Below the pieces are notes generated by a model. That model had not been told where the DNA came from. It searched no databases and was given only the letters and a program-made list of their open reading frames with translations. Of a stretch of 64,000 nucleotides of DNA, positions 1-10,639 are shown piece by piece; the first letter of the stretch is position 1; each line of letters opens with the position of its first letter. The translations under genes and the position numbers were made by a program. Source of the stretch: Pseudomonas viridiflava (lineage in GTDB: Bacteria > Pseudomonadota > Gammaproteobacteria > Pseudomonadales > Pseudomonadaceae); assembly GCF_900580865.1 (NCBI RefSeq), contig NZ_UTBZ01000134.1:124001-188000 (forward strand). The letters run 5' to 3'.

Positions 1-1390
1 GCGCCCTTGAAGCCGATGGCCAGACACTGGCCGCGGCCCGCGAGCGCGTGTTTATCGCGCCGATGCTGCAAGGTGAAGCCGCGAGCAAGAACCACGAAGC
101 CATCTGGACCCTGATTGGCTCGCTGCCGACCGACCAACTGCAACCAAACAGCACCGACGATCTCGGCGGCTGGATGGGTCTGGCACTGGCAGTGAAATCC
201 GCTGGCACCCTGGAACAGCAGCAAGCCGCGATCGACACCTGGCGCGCGCAGAATCCAAAGCACCCGGCGGCGATCAACCTGCCGTTGCCATTGACCAAAC
301 TCAAGGAACTGGCCAGCCAGCCCCTGAGCAAAATCGCCCTGCTGCTGCCGCAGGACGGTCAATTGGCCGCCGTCGGCAAAGCACTGCGTGAAGGCTTCAT
401 GGCTGCGCACTACCAGGCTCAACAGGCCGGGCAAAAGCCGCCTGCGATCGAGTTCTATGACAGCTCGAAACTGACCTCGATGGACGAGTTCTACCGCAAG
501 GCTCAGGCTGACGGCGTGCAACTGGTGGTGGGTCCGCTGGAAAAACCACTGGTCAAACAACTGAGCACCCGCCCGCAACTGCCGATCACCACCCTCGCGC
601 TGAACTACAGCGAAGGCGATCAAGGTCCGGCGCAACTGTTCCAGTTCGGTCTGGCCGCTGAAGACGAAGCTCGCGAAGTCTCGCGCCGCGCTCGCGCCGA
701 TGGCCTGCACCGCGCTGCGATCATGGTGCCGAAAGGCGAATGGGGCGACCGCGTACTGCGTGCGTTCAGTCAGGACTGGCAGGCGAATGGTGGCAGTATC
801 GTCGCCACCGAACGTGTTGATCAGCCAGTACAACTGGCCCAGCAGATCGCCGACATGTTCCAGCTGCGTCAAAGCGAAGCCCGCGCCAAGAGCCTGCAGA
901 ATGCCGCCGGCACCAACGTAGCCGCGCAGCCTTCGCGTCGTCAGGACATCGAATTCATCTTCCTCGCCGCCACACCGCAACAGGCGCAGCAGATCAAACC
1001 GACCCTGAACTTCCAGTACGCCGGTGACGTTCCGGTTTACGCGACCTCGCACGTTTACAGCGCCAGCGGCGACATCAATCAGTACAACGACATGAACGGC
1101 ATTCGCTTCTGCGAAACCCCATGGCTGCTGGACTCCAGCGACCCACTGCGTCAGCAAGTGGTTGCGCAGTGGCCGCAAGCCGCCGGCAGCCTCGGTCGCC
1201 TGTACGCGATGGGTGTGGATGCCTATCGTCTGGCACCGCGCTTGGGTCAACTCAAAGCGCTGCCGGACAGCCGCATCGATGGTGAGTCGGGCAGCCTCGG
1301 CATGACCCAGACCCAGCGCGTTGTGCGCCAGTTGCCTTGGGCGCAGTTTGTCAGCGGCCAGGTTCAGCGCCTGCCGGACACCCCACGCTG

Positions 1391-1391
<1 letters not shown>
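1..1391 (+). CDS. lpoA: LpoA-like penicillin-binding protein activator, 5'-truncated
   Basis: Outer-membrane lipoprotein family that activates the peptidoglycan synthase PBP1A from the periplasmic side. The reading frame is open from base 3, so the gene starts before the window and the signal peptide, lipobox and most of the N-terminal TPR-like domain are missing. The visible 460 or so residues hold the end of that helical domain and a complete C-terminal periplasmic-binding-protein fold, starting near KIALLLPQDGQLAAVGKAL, the usual first strand of this fold. The TGA stop overlaps the ATG of yraN (TGATG). The following genes yraN, SIS isomerase and dolP reproduce the enterobacterial yraMNOP order, which supports the lpoA (yraM) call. 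Confidence 0.9.
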
Positions 1392-3026
<1,635 letters not shown>

Positions 3027-3042
3027 CAGCCGAAACGCGCAC

Positions 3043-3076
3043 ACAAAAAAGGCGATCCATCCGGATCGCCTTTTTT
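3043..3076. terminator. Bidirectional rho-independent terminator
   Basis: A perfect 8-bp stem (GGCGATCC/GGATCGCC, 4-base loop) is flanked by an A-run on the left and a T-run on the right. It sits between the convergent dolP and sspB genes and can end both transcripts. Confidence 0.9.
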
Positions 3077-3077
3077 A

Positions 3078-3491
3078 TTATTTCACCACTTTCAGACTTG
3101 GCCGGCCGCTAGGGCGCGGCGGCTCGCTGTCCGGTGGCGGCAAGTCGTCATCCGACTCGATCTCTTCTTCGTCATCCATCGGCGACTCGAGATCGAACAC
3201 CATGCCCTGACCGTTCTCCCGGGCATAGATCCCCAGGATCGCGCTGATCGGCACGTACAAGCTGTGCGGGACACCACCGAAGCGACCTTCGAAGGTCACC
3301 ACGTCGTTGTCCATGTGCAGATGACGCACGGCACTCGGCGAGATGTTCAGGACAATCTGCCCGTCACTGGCGAAACCTTGCGGCACCTGCACCGCCGGGT
3401 ATTCAGAGTTGACCAGCATGTGTGGGGTGCAATCGTTATCAACAATCCACTCGTAGAGCGCGCGGACCAGATAAGGTCGACTGGAGTTCAT
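3078..3491 (-). CDS. sspB: ClpXP protease specificity-enhancing factor SspB
   Basis: Adaptor that delivers ssrA-tagged and other substrates to the ClpXP protease. The 137-residue protein has the family start MNSSRPYLVRALYEWIVDN, the substrate-binding domain to about residue 105, an acidic low-complexity linker (DDEEEIESDDD), and a conserved C-terminal tail (RPSLKVVK) matching the XB peptide that docks on ClpX. The start codon has a strong Shine-Dalgarno site (AAGGAG). It lies 16 bases downstream of sspA, as in most gammaproteobacteria. Confidence 0.95.
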   Translation of the reverse strand: MNSSRPYLVRALYEWIVDNDCTPHMLVNSEYPAVQVPQGFASDGQIVLNISPSAVRHLHMDNDVVTFEGRFGGVPHSLYVPISAILGIYARENGQGMVFDLESPMDDEEEIESDDDLPPPDSEPPRPSGRPSLKVVK

Positions 3492-3507
3492 AGCGGCTCC
3501 TTAAGCC

Positions 3508-4125
3508 TTAGCGCATATCGCGTTCGACACCAGACAGACTCGCCTGGAAAGCCTCACGCGCAAACGAGCGCTCCATATAATCAAGCAGCGGCTTGGCTGG
3601 CCGCGGCAGTTCAATACCCAGAATCGGCAAACGCCAGAGTATTGGCAATAGGCAGCAATCCACCAGACTTTGTTCCTCACTGAGGAAAAACGGCTTGTCG
3701 GCAAACAGCGGCGACACGCCCGTCAGGCTTTCACGCAATTCCTTGCGCGCCACGACACGCGCGGCCTCCTTGGACTTGGGATCCAGAATCAGATCCACCA
3801 GACCACACCAGTCGCGCTGAATACGATGAATCAGCAGGCGGCTGTTGGCACGCGCCACCGGGTAAACCGGCATCAACGGCGGGTGCGGGTAACGCTCATC
3901 CAGATATTCCATCACCACGGTCGACTCCCACAACGCCAGGTCACGATCGACCAGCGTCGGCAGACTGCCGTAAGGGTTTACCTCAATCAGTTTAGGCGGC
4001 TGGCGACCAGCTTCCACATAAATGATCTCGGCGCTGACACCCTTCTCTGCAAGCACAATGCGCACTCGGTGGGAATAGTGGTCGGCGGGGTCGGAGTAAC
4101 AGGCCAACCGATTGGTCACGCCCAT
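3508..4125 (-). CDS. sspA: Stringent starvation protein A (GST-fold RNA polymerase-associated)
   Basis: A 205-residue glutathione S-transferase-fold protein that binds RNA polymerase and affects stress, virulence and acid-tolerance genes in gammaproteobacteria. The N-terminal thioredoxin-like domain ([20 protein letters not shown]) lacks the catalytic residue of true GSTs, as is normal for SspA. The start at 4125 follows GAGGAGG. It forms an operon with sspB and is separated from the upstream petC gene by a long GC-rich inverted repeat. Confidence 0.95.
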   Translation of the reverse strand: MGVTNRLACYSDPADHYSHRVRIVLAEKGVSAEIIYVEAGRQPPKLIEVNPYGSLPTLVDRDLALWESTVVMEYLDERYPHPPLMPVYPVARANSRLLIHRIQRDWCGLVDLILDPKSKEAARVVARKELRESLTGVSPLFADKPFFLSEEQSLVDCCLLPILWRLPILGIELPRPAKPLLDYMERSFAREAFQASLSGVERDMR

Positions 4126-4167
4126 GGCGATCCTCCTCGCTTGTTGAAATTATCGGAACCGGAAAAA

Positions 4168-4247
4168 CGCGCGCGCCCAGAGGGCGCCTCCCGCAACCTC
4201 TGGCTGACCAGACGTTGCGTTATCGGAGGCGCCCTTGGGCGCGCGCG
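4168..4247. terminator. Large GC-rich inverted repeat between petC and sspA
   Basis: Two arms of about 22-24 bases (4168-4191 and 4225-4247; core GGCGCCTCC/GGAGGCGCC) are near-perfect inverse complements around a 33-base loop. On the minus strand the hairpin lies just after petC and before sspA, and the arm is followed by a short T-run, so it may act as a terminator or attenuator. Confidence 0.6.
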
Positions 4248-4271
4248 ATTAACAGCAATGCTTGAAGCGTA

Positions 4272-5054
4272 TCAGTGCACGTCTTTCCAGTATTCACGCT
4301 TGAGCAGGTAGGCGAACACAAAGAAGAACGCCAGGTACAGCAAAACGTAAGTACCGATGCGCTGATGTTGCAGCTTAACCGGGTTAGCCGAGTAAGCCAG
4401 GAAGGTTACCAGATTCTTGACCTTCTCATCGAACTGCTCTTCGTTCAGAGCACCGGATTTCGGCACGATGGTCAGTTGATCGCACGCTTCATGAGTCAGA
4501 GGCGTACCGGTCAACGGATCATATTGCTTCTTGCCGTCCTCGACGATCTGCACCTGCTTGCAACCCACGACCTGACGACCTTGCAGGCCGACCAGTACGT
4601 TAGGCATGCCGACGTTCGGGAAGACCTTGTTGTTCACACCCCATGGGCGTGCCGGATCTTCGTAGAACGACTTGAGGTAACCGTAGAGCCAGTCGGTGCC
4701 ACGCACGCGAGCCACCAGGGTAAGGTCCGGTGGTGCCGCGCCGAACCAGGTCTTGGCGTCGGCCGGTTGCATGCCGATGTTCATGTGATCACCGATCTTG
4801 GCACCCGTGAATACCAGCTTCTCCAGCATCAGCTCGTGCGGCACACCGAGGTCATCGGCGACGCGCTCATAACGCTGGAACTTGGCGCTGTGGCAGCCCA
4901 TGCAATAGTTGGCGAAAGTGCGCGCACCGTCCTGCAGAGCAGCTTTATCGGAGACATCGATGTCGACTTTTTCCAGCTCCGGACCACCATGTTCAGCGGC
5001 AAAAGACAGGACAGGCAGAGCAGCAAAAATCAGAGCAAAAAATAACTTTTTCAT
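4272..5054 (-). CDS. petC: Cytochrome c1 subunit of the bc1 complex
   Basis: The 260-residue membrane-anchored c-type cytochrome of ubiquinol:cytochrome c oxidoreductase (complex III). It passes electrons from the Rieske centre to soluble cytochrome c on the periplasmic side. A cleavable signal peptide (residues 1-20) is followed by the haem motif CMGCH (51-55). Near the C-terminus one membrane anchor (about 234-254) ends in the basic tail LLKREYWKDVH. The ATG overlaps the cytochrome b stop (ATGA), so it is third in the petABC operon. Confidence 0.96.
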   Translation of the reverse strand: MKKLFFALIFAALPVLSFAAEHGGPELEKVDIDVSDKAALQDGARTFANYCMGCHSAKFQRYERVADDLGVPHELMLEKLVFTGAKIGDHMNIGMQPADAKTWFGAAPPDLTLVARVRGTDWLYGYLKSFYEDPARPWGVNNKVFPNVGMPNVLVGLQGRQVVGCKQVQIVEDGKKQYDPLTGTPLTHEACDQLTIVPKSGALNEEQFDEKVKNLVTFLAYSANPVKLQHQRIGTYVLLYLAFFFVFAYLLKREYWKDVH

Positions 5055-6265
5055 CAGCCAGTCACCCTTTCCGGAACCGGTTTGGTCTTCTCGAGCCTGG
5101 TGTAGAACGGCATCAGAATGAAGTAGGCGAAGTACAGGAAGGTGCAGACCTGCGACAGCAAGGTTCGCCCAGGCGTCGGCGCAAGAACACCGAGAATGCC
5201 GAGAATCACGAACGAAATGCAGAACACCACCAGCCAGATTTTGCTCATCCAGCCTTTATAGCGCATCGATTTCACCGGGCTGCGATCCAGCCATGGCAGC
5301 ACGAACAGCACCGCAATCGCCGCACCCATGGCGATAACGCCCATGAGCTTGTCCGGGATCGCCCGCAAGATTGCGTAGAACGGTGTGAAGTACCAAACCG
5401 GGGCAATGTGCTCTGGTGTCTTGAACGGGTTAGCCGGCTCGAAGTTTGGTTTTTCGAGGAAGTAGCCGCCCATTTCCGGGAAGAAGAACACAATGAAGCA
5501 GAAGATAAACAGGAACACCACGACACCGACTATGTCTTTCACGGTGTAGTACGGGTGGAAGGCAATGCCGTCCAGCGGGATGCCGTTTTCGTCTTTGTGC
5601 TTCTTGATGTCGACGCCGTCAGGGTTGTTCGAGCCTACTTCGTGCAACGCCAGAATGTGCAGCACCACCAGACCGAGAATCACGATCGGCAACGCGACAA
5701 CGTGCAAGGCGAAGAAGCGGTTCAGGGTGATTCCGGAGATCAGGTAGTCACCACGAATCCACTGAGTCAGGTCGTTGCCTATGACGGGAATCGCACCGAA
5801 CAGCGAGATGATCACCTGAGCACCCCAGTAGGACATCTGACCCCATGGCAGCAGGTAACCCATGAACGCTTCGGCCATCAGCGCCAGATAAATCAGCATG
5901 CCGAAGACCCAGACCAGCTCACGCGGTTTCTGGTACGAACCGTAGAGCAAGCCACGGAACATGTGCAGATAGACCACGATGAAGAACGCCGAAGCACCGG
6001 TCGAGTGCAGCAGACGCAGGATCGAGCCGTACTCGACATCGCGCATGATGTATTCAACGGAGGCGAAGGCTTCTTCTGCCGACGGCGTGTAACTCATCGT
6101 CAGCCAGACACCGGTGACGATCTGATTCACCAGAACCAGCAGCGCCAGGGAGCCGAAGAAGTAGAAGAAGTTGAAGTTTTTTGGAGCGTAATACTTGCTG
6201 AGATGGTCTTCCCACATTTTGGTCGCAGGAAAGCGCGCATCAACCCAATCCATGAACTTGCTCAT
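5054..6265 (-). CDS. petB: Cytochrome b subunit of the bc1 complex
   Basis: The 403-residue integral membrane subunit carrying two b haems and the quinol-oxidising and quinone-reducing sites. About eight hydrophobic helices are visible. Key features are the paired haem-ligand histidines in helices B and D (LLHSTGASAFFIVVYLHMFRG and FALHVVALPIVILGLVVLHI) and the quinol-site motif PEWY-like PVWYF. The ATG at 6265 overlaps the Rieske stop (ATGA); the alternative GTG at 6268 is one codon upstream. It is full length and not fused to cytochrome c1. Confidence 0.96.
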   Translation of the reverse strand: MSKFMDWVDARFPATKMWEDHLSKYYAPKNFNFFYFFGSLALLVLVNQIVTGVWLTMSYTPSAEEAFASVEYIMRDVEYGSILRLLHSTGASAFFIVVYLHMFRGLLYGSYQKPRELVWVFGMLIYLALMAEAFMGYLLPWGQMSYWGAQVIISLFGAIPVIGNDLTQWIRGDYLISGITLNRFFALHVVALPIVILGLVVLHILALHEVGSNNPDGVDIKKHKDENGIPLDGIAFHPYYTVKDIVGVVVFLFIFCFIVFFFPEMGGYFLEKPNFEPANPFKTPEHIAPVWYFTPFYAILRAIPDKLMGVIAMGAAIAVLFVLPWLDRSPVKSMRYKGWMSKIWLVVFCISFVILGILGVLAPTPGRTLLSQVCTFLYFAYFILMPFYTRLEKTKPVPERVTG

Positions 6266-6858
6266 CACGCTTTCTCCGTATCGACGCCAATGACAATCAG
6301 GTCATCGGTCTCATAGGAATGCGGGGGAACTGGCAGGTTCAAAGGCGCAGGTTGCGACTTGTAGACGCGGCCAGCCAGATCGTAGTGGGAACCGTGGCAA
6401 GGGCAGAAATAGCCACCGACCCAGTCTTTGCCCAGATCCGCAGGTGCCACTTCGGGACGGAAAGTTGGTGAGCAACCCAGGTGTGTGCAGATCCCGATCA
6501 GCAGCAGAATTTCCGGCTTGATCGAGCGCACTTCAGGATCGACATAGGTGGGTTGCGTGGAGTTTTTGGAGGTCGGATCGGAGAGCTGGCCCTCGATCTT
6601 TTTGAGATTCCCCAGGATTTCCTCGGTACGGCGGACAATGAACACCGGCTGGCCTCGCCACTCAGCAATCATCTGCTGTCCTGGCTCGATTTTGCTGACA
6701 TTCACTTTCACCGGTGCACCGGCGGCTTTCGCCTTGGCACTGGGAAACCATGACCCCACGAACGGGACCGCAGCCCCCACCGCTCCTGCAGCACCCACCA
6801 CGGATGTGGCTGCTACCAAGAAGCGACGCCGGCCTGCATTCACGCCGTCATTGCTCAT
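6265..6858 (-). CDS. petA: Rieske iron-sulfur subunit of the bc1 complex
   Basis: The 197-residue Rieske [2Fe-2S] protein, first gene of petABC. The N-terminus has a Tat-type twin-arginine region (AGRRRFLVAATS) and one hydrophobic anchor (about 14-35). The cluster-binding boxes CTHLGC and CPCHGS are complete. The start follows a strong Shine-Dalgarno sequence (GGGAGAGG). A promoter is proposed at 6944-6972. Tandem ATGA overlaps through the operon suggest coupled, near-stoichiometric translation. Confidence 0.97.
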   Translation of the reverse strand: MSNDGVNAGRRRFLVAATSVVGAAGAVGAAVPFVGSWFPSAKAKAAGAPVKVNVSKIEPGQQMIAEWRGQPVFIVRRTEEILGNLKKIEGQLSDPTSKNSTQPTYVDPEVRSIKPEILLLIGICTHLGCSPTFRPEVAPADLGKDWVGGYFCPCHGSHYDLAGRVYKSQPAPLNLPVPPHSYETDDLIVIGVDTEKA

Positions 6859-6943
6859 TCAGTCCTCTCCCATCAGCTTTTGTGGCCTGTTAAATCAGGC
6901 GTCTACTAAATAAATCAATGTTACTTATAAAAATTTTGCCGAG

Positions 6944-6972
6944 ATGGTAATGAAAAGCCCCAATTCTGACAA
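6944..6972 (-). promoter_or_regulatory. Candidate sigma70 promoter for petABC
   Basis: Read on the minus strand, TTGTCA and TACCAT are separated by 17 bases. The transcript would start about 80 bases before petA. This is consensus matching by eye only. Confidence 0.45.
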
Positions 6973-7071
6973 GGGAATTACCCGGAGCTCGTACCCTCAA
7001 GCCTTGCAGTATAGGGGGTCTACGGAAGTGGCAAGTTGTCGCAGCGCAATTCTTTGATAAATCACAGGCAT

Positions 7072-7110
7072 AAAAAAACGCCCGCTTCCGTGAGGAGGCG
7101 GGCGTTCTTT
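7072..7110 (-). terminator. Rho-independent terminator after rpsI
   Basis: A 12-bp GC-rich stem (ACGCCCGC.../...GCGGGCGT) with a small loop is followed on the minus strand by a seven-base T-run, 20 bases past the rpsI stop. Confidence 0.9.
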
Positions 7111-7128
7111 TTGAACGCGGAAGCGGAA

Positions 7129-7521
7129 TTAACGCTTCGAGTACTGCGGACGCTTACGCGCTTTACGCAGACCAACTTTCTTACGTTCAACTTCACGGGC
7201 GTCGCGAGTAACGAAGCCAGCTTTGCGCAGAGCGCCACGCAGGGTTTCGTCGTAGTCCATCAGAGCGCGAGTGATGCCGTGGCGGATTGCGCCAGCCTGA
7301 CCACTTACACCACCACCGATCACGGTGACGTAGATGTCGAACTTCTCGACAGTCTCAGTCAGCTCCAGCGGCTGGCGAACTACCATGCGGGCAGTTTCAC
7401 GGCCGAAGAAGTTTTCCAGCGAACGGTTGTTGATGGAGATGTTACCAGTACCCGGACGCAGGAAAACGCGTGCGGTTGCGGTCTTGCGACGGCCAGTGCC
7501 GTAATTTTGAGTCGCCGACAT
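7129..7521 (-). CDS. rpsI: 30S ribosomal protein S9
   Basis: A 130-residue ribosomal protein. The N-terminal [15 protein letters not shown] and the basic C-terminal tail [11 protein letters not shown], which reaches the ribosomal P site, are typical and complete. It is cotranscribed 14 bases after rplM, the universal rplM-rpsI order. Confidence 0.98.
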   Translation of the reverse strand: MSATQNYGTGRRKTATARVFLRPGTGNISINNRSLENFFGRETARMVVRQPLELTETVEKFDIYVTVIGGGVSGQAGAIRHGITRALMDYDETLRGALRKAGFVTRDAREVERKKVGLRKARKRPQYSKR

Positions 7522-7535
7522 AATGTACTATTCCG

Positions 7536-7964
7536 TTAAAACTTCAGTTCTTGGGGCTGCTGAGCAGTATGTGGGTGTGCAGCGCCCGCATAGACTTTCA
7601 GCTTACGGTACATGTCGCGACCCAGTGGGTTTTTAGGCAGCATGCCTTTAACCGCGGTCTCGATCACGCGCTCAGGGGCTTTAGCGATCAGCTTTTCAAA
7701 GTTGATCGACTTGATGCCGCCCGGGAAACCGGAGTGGGAGTAGTACATTTTGTCAGTGGTTTTAGCACCGGTAACACGAATCTGCTCAGCGTTGATTACG
7801 ACGATGTAGTCGCCGGTGTCAACGTGAGGAGTGTACTCAGGCTTGTGCTTGCCACGCAGACGGCTCGCGATTTCGGTGGCCAGACGACCCAGGGTCTGAC
7901 CAGCAGCGTCGACGACAAACCAGTCGCGCTTTACTGTTTCCGGTTTAGCAGTAAAAGTTTTCAT
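7536..7964 (-). CDS. rplM: 50S ribosomal protein L13
   Basis: A 142-residue early-assembling large-subunit protein. It starts with [20 protein letters not shown] and contains the conserved block [21 protein letters not shown]. First gene of the rplM-rpsI operon. Expression is expected to be high and growth-rate controlled; a TTGACT -35-like element and a palindrome lie upstream at 8026-8041. Confidence 0.98.
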   Translation of the reverse strand: MKTFTAKPETVKRDWFVVDAAGQTLGRLATEIASRLRGKHKPEYTPHVDTGDYIVVINAEQIRVTGAKTTDKMYYSHSGFPGGIKSINFEKLIAKAPERVIETAVKGMLPKNPLGRDMYRKLKVYAGAAHPHTAQQPQELKF

Positions 7965-8025
7965 TCTTTATAGCCTCAGGGGCCGCCCTGTAAATTAGAC
8001 GGCGGATCTTACTGAATAGTGCGTA

Positions 8026-8041
8026 CTTTGACAAGTCAAAG
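8026..8041. promoter_or_regulatory. 16-bp palindrome over the rplM -35 region
   Basis: The sequence CTTTGACAAGTCAAAG is a perfect 16-bp palindrome. On the minus strand it contains TTGACT, a good -35 element, placed about 60 bases before the rplM start. A -10 candidate (TATTCA/TTCAGT) follows at an acceptable distance. It could be only a promoter that happens to be symmetric, or an operator overlapping it. Confidence 0.4.
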
Positions 8042-8209
8042 GCAGCCGGATACAGACGCTTTCGGGGGCTCGGGTCGGCGCGTCCGTTCAACGGCAAGAT
8101 TCTTCGGCGGCGGCGCATCACTTCCACTGCAGAAAGAGGTCGACAATTATGCAGATTGCGAAAAATATTTCAACCTGCTTTTATGATTGTTTTGCCCAAG
8201 GAGCACCCG

Positions 8210-9250
8210 ATGGACTATCGCCAGCTAGGCCGTACCGACCTGAACGTGAGTGCAATCTGCCTCGGCACCATGACCTGGGGCGAGCAAAACACTGAAGCTG
8301 AAGCCTTCGCGCAGATTGAACGGGCCAAAGAGGCCGGGATCAATTTCATCGACACCGCCGAGATGTACCCGGTGCCGCCGAAAGCCGAAACCTACGCTAC
8401 CACCGAGCGCTACATCGGCAATTACTTCAAAAGCCGCGGTGACCGTGCCGACTGGATCCTCGCCAGCAAGATTGCCGGTCCCGGCAACACCATCGATTAC
8501 ATCCGCGACAAAAACCTGCGCCACAACCGCCAGCACATCACCGCAGCGGTGGACGCCAGCCTCAAGCGCCTGCAGACCGACTACATCGATCTGTACCAAC
8601 TGCACTGGCCGGAGCGCAGCACCAACTTTTTCGGACAGCTGGGCTACAAGCACAAGATCGAAGCCAACCTGACACCGCTGGAAGATACCCTCGAAGCGCT
8701 CGACGAACAGGTGAAGGCCGGCAAGATCCGCCACATCGGCCTGTCCAACGAAACCCCGTGGGGCACCATGCGTTTTCTCGCACTGGCCGAAGCCCGTGGC
8801 TGGCCGCGCGCCGTGTCGATCCAGAACCCGTACAACCTGCTCAACCGCAGTTTTGAGGTGGGTCTGGCGGAAATCGCCATCCGCGAACAATGCGGCCTGC
8901 TCGCTTATTCGCCGCTGGCGTTCGGTTTCCTCTCAGGCAAATACGAAGGTGGCGCCCGTCCGCCAAAAGGTCGCCTGAGCCTCTATAGCCGCTTCAGCCG
9001 CTATTTCAACGCGCAGTCGGAAGCAGCGTGCAGCCGTTATGTGGCGCTGGCCCGTGAACACGGTCTGGATCCGGCGCAGATGGCGTTGGCGTTCGTCACA
9101 CAGCAACCGTTCGTCACCAGCAACATCATTGGCGCGACGACGCTTGAGCAACTGGACAGCAACATTGCCAGCGTCGATCTGAAGCTTTCCGATGAAGTGC
9201 TGGCAGGGATCGAGGCGATTCACAAGGATCATCCGAATCCTGCGCCTTGA
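8210..9250 (+). CDS. Aldo/keto reductase, Tas-like
   Basis: A 346-residue NADP(H)-dependent aldo/keto reductase, the same length as E. coli Tas. The (beta/alpha)8 barrel begins MDYRQLGRTDLNVSAICLGTMTWG. The catalytic Asp-Tyr pair is in FIDTAEMYP, the Lys in DWILASKI and the His in YQLHWP. The start at 8210 has AAGGAG seven bases before it; an in-frame extension to 8156 lacks a ribosome site. The natural substrate is unknown. Gene position between rplM and an acyl-CoA dehydrogenase is conserved in Pseudomonas. Confidence 0.9.
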   Translation: MDYRQLGRTDLNVSAICLGTMTWGEQNTEAEAFAQIERAKEAGINFIDTAEMYPVPPKAETYATTERYIGNYFKSRGDRADWILASKIAGPGNTIDYIRDKNLRHNRQHITAAVDASLKRLQTDYIDLYQLHWPERSTNFFGQLGYKHKIEANLTPLEDTLEALDEQVKAGKIRHIGLSNETPWGTMRFLALAEARGWPRAVSIQNPYNLLNRSFEVGLAEIAIREQCGLLAYSPLAFGFLSGKYEGGARPPKGRLSLYSRFSRYFNAQSEAACSRYVALAREHGLDPAQMALAFVTQQPFVTSNIIGATTLEQLDSNIASVDLKLSDEVLAGIEAIHKDHPNPAP

Positions 9251-9264
9251 TTGAACGCTTAAAG

Positions 9265-9329
9265 CTTCGCGAGCAGGCTCGCTCCCACAGGTACAGTGAT
9301 CCCCTGTGGGAGCGAGCCTGCTCGCGAAG
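9265..9329. repeat. REP inverted pair (copy 1)
   Basis: Two 27-base arms, exact inverse complements (core GCGAGCAGGCTCGCTCCCAC), are separated by 11 bases. It lies between the convergent aldo/keto reductase and acyl-CoA dehydrogenase genes. Confidence 0.95.
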
Positions 9330-9351
9330 AGGCCCGCCAATGCAGCGAAGA

Positions 9352-10488
9352 TCAAAGCGACCGCGCAATGATCTCCTTCATGATTTCATTGGTGCCGGCA
9401 TAAATCCGCTGCACACGCGCATCCGCCCACGCCCGGGCCACCGGGTATTCCCACATGAAGCCGTAGCCGCCATGCAACTGCACGCACTCGTCGAGCACCT
9501 TGCATTGCAGGTCGGTGCCCCAATATTTCGCCATCGCCGCTGTTGGCACATCCAGCTTGCCTTGCAGGTGCAGCTCCAGACATTTATCGACGAACACCCG
9601 GCCGATCTGAATCTCCGTGGCCATCTCCGCCAACTTGAAGCGCGTGTTCTGAAAGTCAGCAATTGCCTTGCCGAACGCTTTGCGATCACGGGTGTAATCA
9701 AGCGTCCACTGCAACGCGGCTTCGGCTGAGGCGAGACCACCGATCGCCACTGTCAGACGCTCCTGCGGTAGTTCCTGCATCAGATAAGCGAACCCTGCCC
9801 CGGCCTGGCCCAGAAGGTTTTCCTTCGGCACGCGTACATCCTGGAAGAACAGCTCCGAGGTGTCCTGCGCCTTCATGCCGACCTTCTCCAGGCGCTTGCC
9901 CTTCTCGAAGCCCGGTGTATTCGCTTCGACCAGAAACAGGCTGGTGCCCTTGGCGCCGGCCTTTGGATCGGTCTTGGCCACCACGATCACCAGATCCGCG
10001 AGAAAGCCGTTGGTAATGAAGGTTTTCGAGCCGTTGATGACATATTCGTCACCGTCCAGCACGGCGGTGGTCTTCACGCCTTGCAGATCGGAACCGGCAC
10101 CCGGCTCGGTCATGGCGATAGCCGTGACCATCTCGCCCGACACAAGTTTCGGCAGATACTTGTGCTTCAGCGCCTCACTGCCGTAGTGCAGGATGTACGG
10201 CGCGACGATGTCCGAATGCAGCGAAAAACCGATGCCGGTCAAACCCAGTCTACCGACCTCCTCGATCACCACGGCACTGTAAAGAAAGTCCGCCCCCAGC
10301 CCCCCGTATTCTTCCGGCAGGTGCGAGCAGAGCATCCCCGCCTCCCCTGCCTTGTTCCAGAGTTTGCGGTCGATGTGGCCTTGTTTCTCCCATTGCGCAT
10401 GGAACGGCACCGCCTCTTTTTCGAGGAAGGTTCGTACGCTGTCGCGAAACAATTCGTGCTCGGAGCTAAACAAGGTTCTGGGGATCAT
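9352..10488 (-). CDS. Acyl-CoA dehydrogenase family protein
   Basis: A 378-residue FAD enzyme catalysing alpha,beta-dehydrogenation of an acyl-CoA. The signatures AIAMTEPGAGSDLQG and LHGGYGFMWEYPVARAWAD are present, and the catalytic glutamate is in IYAGTNEIM near the C-terminus. N-terminal, beta-sheet and C-terminal helical domains are complete. It sits alone, divergent from the GlxA-type regulator 151 bases away, which might control it. Chain-length preference cannot be read from the sequence. Confidence 0.92.
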   Translation of the reverse strand: MIPRTLFSSEHELFRDSVRTFLEKEAVPFHAQWEKQGHIDRKLWNKAGEAGMLCSHLPEEYGGLGADFLYSAVVIEEVGRLGLTGIGFSLHSDIVAPYILHYGSEALKHKYLPKLVSGEMVTAIAMTEPGAGSDLQGVKTTAVLDGDEYVINGSKTFITNGFLADLVIVVAKTDPKAGAKGTSLFLVEANTPGFEKGKRLEKVGMKAQDTSELFFQDVRVPKENLLGQAGAGFAYLMQELPQERLTVAIGGLASAEAALQWTLDYTRDRKAFGKAIADFQNTRFKLAEMATEIQIGRVFVDKCLELHLQGKLDVPTAAMAKYWGTDLQCKVLDECVQLHGGYGFMWEYPVARAWADARVQRIYAGTNEIMKEIIARSL

Positions 10489-10639
10489 GCGGCACCTTTC
10501 TTTCTTGTTGGAGGGAGATGACCTTCAGAGACTAAGCCTCCCTTCTGACACAGGACACTGGACACATCCGACAAAAAATAAGACGATCCAGCCGTCTGGT
10601 GACCACTTTCCCTTATAAAAACAAAACAAAAGTTGAATT

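Noticed and set aside
9265-9329. Repeated 27-base units as a CRISPR array
   Set aside because: Only two inverse copies with no regular spacers and no cas genes; they are REP elements.
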